DNA of 6,737 nt, from positions 1 to 6,737 of the forward strand of contig CALDQY010000299.1 in the NCBI GenBank assembly GCA_937911445.1, written 5' to 3'. The notes beneath the pieces were generated by a model. It had not been told where the DNA came from and did no database searches. It worked only from the letters and a program-made list of their open reading frames with translations. The translations under genes were made by a program, and so were the position numbers. This document shows positions 1 through 6,359 of the stretch, piece by piece; within the stretch, counting starts at the first letter, position 1, and each line of letters opens with the position of its first letter. The DNA is from an uncultured Rhodobiaceae bacterium. Lineage in GTDB: Archaea; Thermoplasmatota; Poseidoniia; Poseidoniales; Poseidoniaceae.

Positions 1-588
1 GAGTTGGAGCGAGGTAATCTCGTTGAAAAAATGAAAGTTCCGAGTGAGAAAGGTGGACCCCCACGAACCATCTTTAGGGTCTGTGAAGCATTCTCACTGA
101 GAGTCGATCTTGGTCCTGATTTGTTCAAGATTGAACGGAGGAAACTTCCTTCTGGAGGACCTTTACGACTTAGTTCCCGATTACCCGGAGGAGCTCAAAC
201 CATTGCTGAAATGGTAAGTGGGCGAAAGAAGATCAGCGTTACAGAGGGCGTCATCCATCTTGAACAACTGAATGACGAACTTGAACAATTGGACCGTCAA
301 CGAGACGCTCTCATTGCCTTACATCAACAAATACGAGGGCGTGTCTCCGCCGCAGTCGATACCGACTTCGAAGACTACTCACAGCGAACCATGGTTCACG
401 CATTGATCGAAACACCTCGCGTCAAACCAGACCTCGGATTGATGGCGAGAGAGCTCAACCTCAGTGAGAGCGATATCTCTGCAGTCATGTCACGAGTGCG
501 CGAGCTTGTTGAGCAACAGCGCTCAGACCGTTCGGGCGAAGTTGTCGCCATCGACGACAATCCTGGCCTTCGTTGGTGGCTTGGCTGA
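1..588 (+). CDS. Hypothetical protein with coiled coil and C-terminal winged-helix-like domain (5' end uncertain)
   Basis: I do not recognise this family. The frame is open to the left edge, so the gene may begin outside the window. In-window start candidates are TTG at 4 and ATG at 31, and neither has a well-spaced ribosome binding site. Counting from TTG, residues 20-60 are basic and beta-like. Residues about 84-115 form a Glu/Gln/Leu-rich heptad-like helix, probably a coiled coil for dimerisation. Residues 128-194 resemble a winged helix-turn-helix: helix RTMVHALIETPRV, a second helix ending MARELNLS, a third from ESDISAVMSRVRELVEQ, then a short strand VVAID and the end LRWWLG. A DNA-binding or protein-docking role is inferred from this shape only. 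One Cys (27) and no membrane segment point to a cytoplasmic protein. It ends five bases before the convergent stop of the giant minus-strand gene. The coding region is secure; the function is unknown. Confidence 0.72.
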   Translation, partial: ELERGNLVEKMKVPSEKGGPPRTIFRVCEAFSLRVDLGPDLFKIERRKLPSGGPLRLSSRLPGGAQTIAEMVSGRKKISVTEGVIHLEQLNDELEQLDRQRDALIALHQQIRGRVSAAVDTDFEDYSQRTMVHALIETPRVKPDLGLMARELNLSESDISAVMSRVRELVEQQRSDRSGEVVAIDDNPGLRWWLG

Positions 589-597
589 TTCAATCAG
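585..597. repeat. 13-base palindrome holding both convergent stop codons
   Basis: CTGATTCAATCAG is a perfect inverted repeat around the central C at 591. The plus-strand gene's TGA (586-588) and the minus-strand gene's TGA (594-596 read in reverse) are mirror images inside it. Folded as RNA it would give a 5-bp stem with a 3-base loop on either strand. There is no T tract after it on either side, so a terminator role is weak. It may be only a compact shared gene end. Confidence 0.5.
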
Positions 598-3500
598 TTG
601 TCCGCTTCATCACCAAGCACAGACATCAAGGAAGATTGCTCAGCAATACGGTCCTTGACTGCTGCACGTCGGCCTCGTCCTACAAGGTAGAGAACGCCGA
701 AGAGTGAGAAGGTCAAGAGAACGATCATACTCGGAAGTGCGACCTTTCCGACGACTTCACCAGCAACATCCAAGAATGGATTCGAAGAACCGAGTTCTTG
801 GGAAATTCGAACAATGTTGTCACCTTCGTTTGCTTCAACAATCGTGTTGCCTGGGTCAACAACAACGTAGACATTCTTGCTACCTGCAGTAACTGGGTAA
901 AGCATGTACAGCTCGATAGCACGCTCGTCTTGTGAATCGTCAGGCTTGTCCAATGCACCAATGATTTGGCGCATGACGATGCTATCTTCGTTGCACATGT
1001 TGTCGCTCTTGCGAATTTCAGTCATCATGTCATCGTCATCGTATTCACAGAGAATCACTTCGATATCCGAAGCATGAACGTTACCAGTGTTTGCAATCTC
1101 GATACGAATCGGGATGGATTCGCCAACGTCGGCCGATGTAGAATCAACTGAGGCTGATCGCACAACAAGGTTTGGTGCACGGAGATTGATGGTTACAATC
1201 TTCTCGTTGGAATCCAACAAGTCTCCAACCCACGATGATGAATCATCATGGTCTCCACCTTGCTCAGCGTTGCCCATCATTGAGACAACCTTCAGACCAA
1301 GACTTCGGGTTGTGAGTTGTGCACCTGGGTCGATGGCTACGATAGCGACCATTGTGTAGGTTTCGTATGGAGCCATTTCTGGGAGGCGCCAAGAGTCGAT
1401 GTCTGCGAGGTAAACGCAGCTGTCCTCGGGGTAGGACGCAGCGGTCGAGGTTGTTGCTACACAGTCTTCCTCGCTTTCAAGATCAAGTCCTACTTGTCGG
1501 ATGATCTTCCACGAAACATCCCATCCGTCGAGAGTACCCATGCCTGGGAACTCTTGGACGGTGATATCGGTACCAGAACGGTCCGAAGTGTGGTTGTCGA
1601 GCGTTGGTACGTCAGGGACGTTACCAGCGTTTGTCACGTTGACGATGAATCGTACGACACGTCCAGGAGCAGAGGTCTTCACATCGTTTTCAACGGTCGG
1701 ATCCATTGAAATTTGCATGTCGTAGAACTCACGAACGGTGACTGTGAGAGTTGTGACATCACGCAAACGCGTCATACGACCCGCTGCATCCTCGTCCTTC
1801 TGTTCGGACTTGGTGTGGAAGACAACAGTGTAGTCTCCGGCAGGTACTTGGTGAGGGATGTTCATGAGGACGTCGAAGGACTGTGATGAGCCTGCATCCA
1901 GTTCCTCCAATGTATTGCGTGGAACAGTAATGTCCCAGATAACGTCGACACCAGCCTCGTCGGTAACACGAGCAAGGGTGTAATCAAAGCGATCTGGTCC
2001 GTTACCGTTGTTGTTCACGGTTGTCGGGAGAATGATGGAGTCGCCCGGATTGACGGTGAGTTCCTCGTTATCAACCAGAGAAACATCTGTTGACAAACGG
2101 TAGACGTGATCGACATCAACTTGCAGAATCTTCGCTGCTGAAATCTTCGGGTATCCTTTCAGATGGGCCTTGATGGTCACGGCCTTTCCAAGTCCAGCTG
2201 GAGCGTCGTCAGGAGCACAGATTTTCACCTTGACCACATGCATGCGGAAGTCGTCACCAGACATGAGGACCCACGGGTAGGAGACACCGTCTGGGTTCAA
2301 CGTCAGTCCGTTCGGGAAGATGACTTCCGTTGTCCAGTTCTCATCGTTTTCAGTGGTTCCTGGAGTTGTGAAGACAAGATCACCAGTATCGAAGTATTTC
2401 TCAACCTCGATTTCAAACACATGGCAATTCGGGTCCAAGGCATTCGGCGCATATGGAGCTGGTGTTACGATGGCTTCCTGGTCGGTGATGTTGAACACAA
2501 TGTTGTTGGACGAACGAATCGAAACGAAGACACCGAGTTCAAGAATGTCGTATGTTCCCTTCTCGACAGACTTGACAGGCTCGCCTGCTGACCATCCCTT
2601 GAGCAGGATGACGAACGCACCAGGGTCCTCGGACGTAGGTACGCTAATTTCGAGATTCTTGGTGACCGTCTGCTTTGGATCGAGTTGGACACTCAGTGGG
2701 AAGTTCACGTCCCACGCAAACGGAAGCAACCATTCTTGCCGTCCCTCAAGGGTTTGAGGATCCCAGAACAGGAATGTATCTGCTACGTTTCCTGTGTTGG
2801 TAATCGTAATCGAGAAGATGGCTGTTTGGCCCTGTTCCACGTCAGCAACACTATGTGATGCATCCAAATCAATTCCGTGAACAACGTCCATGAGAGTAAG
2901 CGTTGTGAGTTCTGAACGGATAGCTGGATCCTTGTAGGACTTTGCATCAACACGAATCTCTGCGAGCTCGTCGGCATTTGCTTGGTAAATCGATGGTGCT
3001 CGGACACGGAGATAGAACCGAATCGATTCTCCGCCTTCGAGGAAAATTTCGGTGTCAGGGAAGATGGCGGTATGATTGTCAGCGAAGAACAACGTTGCCG
3101 TCCAGTTTGTTGGAACGCCGGTGATGTTGAGTCCGTAGGAGTCAGCTACCAGGTCCTTCGGCCCTGGTGTGGAGTTGTTCATGGTGAGATTGTAGATCGT
3201 TTGCTCACCGGGTTCAATCACGTGATAGAACGTCTCTCCATCATCAAATTCAACGTCAACTTGTCCGGTTAGAACGTGTGAATAACAGATCGTGAAACGA
3301 TTGTTGTTGGTTTCATCGTTGCATTTGTTGGTATCTGACCATGCAACGTGAGCGCCGCTTCCTAGATCATTTGAGAACGCTGGTGGCATACCGATGCTCG
3401 GTTTGTAACCAGAGTTCGGTCCAAGTTTGTTCGAGGACCATGAGGTGATAGCAACGGTTTCCCAAGGGTCGAGTGCTGTGAGTCCATCTCCTTCGAGTGA

Positions 3501-5603
3501 GGTATGGTTCAATCGCACGTACAGGAGTTCTTCGCCAGCAGACGTGTTTCCAGAGTCAACCCATGCGATGTGGACTTGGTTCTGATCATCTGTGAGGAGA
3601 GATGGGAAGACGGAATTACCGCCCCATGGAGCATTCTGTGGCAGGCCAGCGTTGGTTTCAACGTTGGAAATCGGTGTATCGTTGATCTTCTTGATGGCGT
3701 ATGTAGAGAGACCATCATCACGACCGTCAAATTCTCCAGCACCCTGAAGTCGGAGCTTAGTGTAGTAAATCTCGTAGTTGACGTCCTTTTCGAAACCGTA
3801 GTCACGTCCATCCATCCATGCAATGTGCGTGTTACCTTCCATGTCAACACCAATCGATGGGTGGAACGAGTAAGCGTCATCAATCGTGACACGTGTATCG
3901 TTGACAACAACAAGGTGTCCCTCAGATCCCTTTCCGGTGTCTTCTCTGTAGCCACCATTCTGAGCGACAGTTCCGGAAACACCAGGCGTCCAGCTTGGGT
4001 CGTTGTTCATCTTGCCATATGGGTCGAGTACAGACATGTAGATTTCACGTGAGTTGTTGGTGGAGATGTAAACCATTGCTTCAACGAGTAGCGACATTTG
4101 GCTTGCCCCGCCACTCCCGGATGGGAATTCGTAAACTTGTCCACCAGCATCTGTCGAGCGGATGGTGTTACCTGGACAATTTCTTGCAGCTGTGCTTTGG
4201 ACACCGTTCGGGCACTGAGCCAAGTCCTTGAAGTGGGATTGAACACTTGTAGCACCGCCGTAGGTTTGTCCGTACATTCCTACAGGAACGACACCTGCGT
4301 TGACACAGTTGTCGTGTGCTTCCTCAATGGAGGTTGTATCGTCCGCTTGCTGTGCAGGATCGCCGTCCTTTGGTCCTTCATCGGAAATCGGGATGGCAAT
4401 CTTTGTTGCGTTCGGATTCCACTTGTGATCGTCTTGGGTCGGAGGATTTCCTGGGACGTTGCCCTGTGCATCCTTCCAAGAAAGACATGCCCAGTTGGTT
4501 CCTGGGCCCCAGTCCTCTCCAGAGTATCCGGAGTACGTGTTACCGTTGTAGACGGTTCCTGGAAGTTTTCGGATACCGCCAGAGTCGTCTCCTGGTGCAA
4601 TACCAAGAGCCGTTGAACGAGGTCCAGCGTTCTTGTTGTGTGTTGCGCAGTTACCACTACTTGCAGCACCTGGGAGTGTGTTTCCAAGACCGTAGATGGT
4701 CTCGTATACCGTCATGTTTCCTTCTTGGAGCATTGGCTTGAGACCTTGGAAGTAACCACCTGCAGCAAAGTTTCCGCCGTAAATAACCGTACAAACGTCA
4801 GCCCATTCAGAGTACATCGATCCTGATGTGTCGACGAGGAAAACAAGTTCGACCTTTCCACCACGGGTGTCGTCCCATGCGATTTGGACGAGGTCATTAG
4901 AGTCAACAACAATATCTGGGTGGCCCTTGTGTCCGATGATTGGGGTCAAGAGCGTATCTTCGAAGAGCGTGAGGACTGTTCCGCCGCTAAACTCAGGTTG
5001 AATCATGGAGTAGTAGATTTGAGGTTGGTTGAAGAATTGCTGCAACTCATCGTAGGAATCTTGCCAAGCGATGTGGAGGTTGCCTTGACTGTCAACGTCG
5101 ATGGATGGCCAGTCACGGTCTTGTGCACGCATGGAGATGATGGTATCATCGATAACGGAGATCGCAGTATCTTCTGCAGCCATTCCATCGAGTGGCGCAA
5201 GGTAAGGGTTGATCGAGGTGTACATGATCTTGTGTTGACCGGATTTGTCCGCCCAAACCAAGTGGATTCGGTCGTTGTCATCGATGACCATGTCTGGGTG
5301 CCAGACCTTGTGAAGTCCCGGATTGGTGATTTGCGTCGCATCAATCAGAGTTTCACCACGTGGAGAGAGCATGGAATAGTACAGGTGTTGCGTGTTCCTT
5401 GCCCAGACAATGTGGACGTTTCCTTCGCTATCTGAAGCAACTGCAGCTTGGTTATCGGATGCCGTTCCACCGTCAACGATTCGAACGGCTTCGGTGATAA
5501 CGACTTGAGAGGCTTCGGCTTGTTCAGTTCCAATCACCATTCCGGAGAACAGAGACAGAAGAAAAAGGCTAACGAGGGTAATCGATTTAGTTGTTTGACG
5601 CAT
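594..5603 (-). CDS. Giant secreted, membrane-anchored surface protein: propeller-like repeats with inserted VWA domain, Ig-like stalk, CARDB-like domain
   Basis: I chose ATG at 5603 (1669 residues). It has AGGTG five bases upstream and starts directly with a Sec signal peptide: basic MRQTTK, hydrophobic core 8-25, likely cleavage after AEA at 31. The in-frame ATG at 5639 would add 12 residues and has no such site. Domains: seven repeats of the type HPxIxVDxxGNxHIAWxD...IYYSxL between about 50 and 780. A VWA domain lies at about 252-515, with MIDAS DTSGS at 258-262, strand IPISDEG around D408 and closing GGQVYEF at 487-493. Ig/NEW3-like beta domains lie at about 782-905, 909-1017, 1022-1164, 1167-1290 and 1293-1473, with motifs such as ITNTGNVAD and VTNAGNVPD. 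A CARDB-like domain spans about 1476-1604 (IANTGNVHASDIEV, then VDPGNTIVEANEGDN). A membrane helix at about 1621-1641 is followed by GRGRR and a tail of about 25 residues. This predicts type I topology with nearly everything outside the cell. Fourteen Cys and 17 N-glycosylation sequons fit that location. An adhesion or surface-binding role is inferred; the ligand is unknown. Confidence 0.93.
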   Translation of the reverse strand: MRQTTKSITLVSLFLLSLFSGMVIGTEQAEASQVVITEAVRIVDGGTASDNQAAVASDSEGNVHIVWARNTQHLYYSMLSPRGETLIDATQITNPGLHKVWHPDMVIDDNDRIHLVWADKSGQHKIMYTSINPYLAPLDGMAAEDTAISVIDDTIISMRAQDRDWPSIDVDSQGNLHIAWQDSYDELQQFFNQPQIYYSMIQPEFSGGTVLTLFEDTLLTPIIGHKGHPDIVVDSNDLVQIAWDDTRGGKVELVFLVDTSGSMYSEWADVCTVIYGGNFAAGGYFQGLKPMLQEGNMTVYETIYGLGNTLPGAASSGNCATHNKNAGPRSTALGIAPGDDSGGIRKLPGTVYNGNTYSGYSGEDWGPGTNWACLSWKDAQGNVPGNPPTQDDHKWNPNATKIAIPISDEGPKDGDPAQQADDTTSIEEAHDNCVNAGVVPVGMYGQTYGGATSVQSHFKDLAQCPNGVQSTAARNCPGNTIRSTDAGGQVYEFPSGSGGASQMSLLVEAMVYISTNNSREIYMSVLDPYGKMNNDPSWTPGVSGTVAQNGGYREDTGKGSEGHLVVVNDTRVTIDDAYSFHPSIGVDMEGNTHIAWMDGRDYGFEKDVNYEIYYTKLRLQGAGEFDGRDDGLSTYAIKKINDTPISNVETNAGLPQNAPWGGNSVFPSLLTDDQNQVHIAWVDSGNTSAGEELLYVRLNHTSLEGDGLTALDPWETVAITSWSSNKLGPNSGYKPSIGMPPAFSNDLGSGAHVAWSDTNKCNDETNNNRFTICYSHVLTGQVDVEFDDGETFYHVIEPGEQTIYNLTMNNSTPGPKDLVADSYGLNITGVPTNWTATLFFADNHTAIFPDTEIFLEGGESIRFYLRVRAPSIYQANADELAEIRVDAKSYKDPAIRSELTTLTLMDVVHGIDLDASHSVADVEQGQTAIFSITITNTGNVADTFLFWDPQTLEGRQEWLLPFAWDVNFPLSVQLDPKQTVTKNLEISVPTSEDPGAFVILLKGWSAGEPVKSVEKGTYDILELGVFVSIRSSNNIVFNITDQEAIVTPAPYAPNALDPNCHVFEIEVEKYFDTGDLVFTTPGTTENDENWTTEVIFPNGLTLNPDGVSYPWVLMSGDDFRMHVVKVKICAPDDAPAGLGKAVTIKAHLKGYPKISAAKILQVDVDHVYRLSTDVSLVDNEELTVNPGDSIILPTTVNNNGNGPDRFDYTLARVTDEAGVDVIWDITVPRNTLEELDAGSSQSFDVLMNIPHQVPAGDYTVVFHTKSEQKDEDAAGRMTRLRDVTTLTVTVREFYDMQISMDPTVENDVKTSAPGRVVRFIVNVTNAGNVPDVPTLDNHTSDRSGTDITVQEFPGMGTLDGWDVSWKIIRQVGLDLESEEDCVATTSTAASYPEDSCVYLADIDSWRLPEMAPYETYTMVAIVAIDPGAQLTTRSLGLKVVSMMGNAEQGGDHDDSSSWVGDLLDSNEKIVTINLRAPNLVVRSASVDSTSADVGESIPIRIEIANTGNVHASDIEVILCEYDDDDMMTEIRKSDNMCNEDSIVMRQIIGALDKPDDSQDERAIELYMLYPVTAGSKNVYVVVDPGNTIVEANEGDNIVRISQELGSSNPFLDVAGEVVGKVALPSMIVLLTFSLFGVLYLVGRGRRAAVKDRIAEQSSLMSVLGDEADN
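3264..5456 (-). repeat. Seven degenerate propeller-like protein repeats
   Basis: Within the giant protein a motif recurs: small/Pro-Ser/Asp-hydrophobic, then D-x-x-(G/D)-x-x-H-(I/L/V)-(A/V)-W-x-D, then a strand like IYYSML. The marker Trp residues are at 67, 117, 180, 243, 596, 681 and 755 (numbering from ATG 5603). Spacing is 50-85 residues except between the fourth and fifth, where the VWA domain intervenes. Seven units match one common propeller size. The units are diverged at DNA level, so this is an old duplication rather than a recent tandem repeat. It differs from the classic sialidase Asp-box S-x-D-x-G-x-T-W. A closed seven-bladed propeller is inferred, not shown. Confidence 0.7.
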
Positions 5604-5608
5604 GGTAA

Positions 5609-5613
5609 CACCT
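5609..5613 (-). promoter_or_regulatory. Ribosome binding site of the giant surface protein
   Basis: AGGTG on the minus strand is followed by a five-base spacer, TTACC, and then the ATG at 5603. It decides the start: it places translation initiation directly before the signal peptide and argues against the upstream in-frame ATG at 5639. Confidence 0.65.
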
Positions 5614-5638
5614 GTGTGACTAGAAGCAACCTTCACCA

Positions 5639-5648
5639 CTACTTAACC
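5639..5648 (-). promoter_or_regulatory. Weak TATA-like element before the giant gene
   Basis: GGTTAAGTAG on the minus strand is the most A/T-rich TATA-like stretch between the T tract of the upstream gene and the start codon. An archaeal start point about 25 bases downstream would lie near 5617, giving a very short leader that still includes the AGGTG site. The match is poor and there is no convincing purine-rich BRE, so this is a tentative placement. Confidence 0.22.
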
Positions 5649-5664
5649 GCGACCCTTACGCGTC

Positions 5665-5690
5665 AGAAAAGAAAAGGACCGATATGGCCC
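5665..5690 (-). terminator. Hairpin plus T tract after the DUF2299-like gene
   Basis: Read on the minus strand, two bases after the TGA at 5693, GGGCC-ATATC-GGTCC can form a 5-bp stem (one G-U pair) with a 5-base loop, followed immediately by TTTTCTTTTCT. Archaeal termination depends mainly on the U tract, and here both elements are present. It would end transcripts of the upstream minus-strand genes before the giant gene. The short stem keeps confidence moderate. Confidence 0.5.
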
Positions 5691-5692
5691 GT

Positions 5693-6319
5693 TCAAGCCC
5701 ATTCATCCGGATCCAATCCAGTACCGAAAGGCATCATGTCGTTGTACTCGATTTGAGCAGGTTCTGGTGCACTTTCCTTCGGTTGTTTGCGCTTCTTTTG
5801 TTCCGTCCAATCGTCGACAGGGCCAGGTTCTCCTTTCCCAGGACCATATGCGAATTTGATTTCATGAATCATACTTAGCTTGGCGAGCCAAAGACGGCGT
5901 AGGCTATGCATGAGCGCATTCTTGTTTAGGCCATCGTGCCAGATTGGCAAACTCACATTGAATGCTTGGAGAGGGCCCGGTTTTTCTTTGCCTTGGTGCC
6001 CCATGTGGATGCCCCAGTCGAGCTCTGCACGCATGAGCGAGAGGCGGCACTCGTGAACCCACTCTGACCAAACTTCTGGCTCTTCGTTCATGTGCTCCTT
6101 CATCTGGTCTTGTTGACCCAAATCTACTCGTGTCATGCTCGAGACAAAGACGAGGTCTCTTCCTTTAGGTAAGACAACGGCGAACATGTGGCCTTGAGGA
6201 CCAGGAGGGTAGCGAACGAGAAAGTGTGCATCCGCCCGGGGGTCGTTCTTATCTCGAATTTCGAGACGTTCGCTAGCAAGCCATTGACGGATTTGCTGGA
6301 CGTGCCCGGAATCGACCAT
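5693..6319 (-). CDS. DUF2299-like protein (YbjN/secretion-chaperone-like fold), with a charged C-terminal tail
   Basis: Residues about 6-155 follow the pattern I associate with archaeal DUF2299: an N-terminal helix ending in IRQWL, then DPRADAHFLVRYPPG, a strand pair around MFAVVLPKGRDLVFVSSM, a long helix with WSEWVHECRLSLMRAELDWG, a strand FNVSLPIWHDGLNKN, and a final helix LMHSLRRLWLAKLSMIHEI. The family is uncharacterised; its fold is thought related to YbjN-type chaperone-like domains. Assignment is from remembered family pattern, without a search. Residues about 160-208 form a Pro/Lys/Glu/Asp-rich, probably disordered tail ending PDEWA. There is no signal peptide or membrane helix, so it should be cytoplasmic. 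ATG at 6319 has no strong ribosome binding site. It lies 39 bases after the membrane-protein gene on the same strand, so co-transcription and translational coupling are possible. Role unknown. Confidence 0.85.
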   Translation of the reverse strand: MVDSGHVQQIRQWLASERLEIRDKNDPRADAHFLVRYPPGPQGHMFAVVLPKGRDLVFVSSMTRVDLGQQDQMKEHMNEEPEVWSEWVHECRLSLMRAELDWGIHMGHQGKEKPGPLQAFNVSLPIWHDGLNKNALMHSLRRLWLAKLSMIHEIKFAYGPGKGEPGPVDDWTEQKKRKQPKESAPEPAQIEYNDMMPFGTGLDPDEWA

Positions 6320-6327
6320 GATGAACC

Positions 6328-6359
6328 GGAGCGTTTGGGTGTTTTGAACTCAACGCTCC
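6328..6359. repeat. Perfect 8-bp inverted repeat between two minus-strand genes
   Basis: GGAGCGTT (6328-6335) and AACGCTCC (6352-6359) are exact complements separated by 16 bases. On the minus-strand transcript the hairpin begins with the last base of the upstream gene's TAG stop and ends nine bases before the ATG at 6319. It occupies most of the 39-base spacer and would cover the place where a ribosome binding site should be. No T tract follows, so it looks more like a translation-control, processing or protein-binding element than a terminator. Confidence 0.5.

Noticed and set aside
3504..4052. Long plus-strand open frame (182 codons) antisense to the giant gene; likewise 4098-4616, 4884-5435 and 2163-2591
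   Set aside because: All are in codon register with the minus-strand gene, where stops arise only if the real gene uses TTA, CTA or TCA codons, which it uses sparingly. The sense strand has clear domains, while the antisense products show no recognisable domain or convincing start.
3264..5456. Tandem DNA repeats or a recent duplication behind the propeller units
   Set aside because: The units are similar only as protein; I found no long matching DNA between them.
5604..5639. Upstream in-frame ATG at 5639 as the start of the giant protein
   Set aside because: It would put 12 unneeded residues before a standard signal peptide, overlaps the only TATA-like element and lacks a ribosome site, whereas ATG 5603 has AGGTG at ideal spacing.
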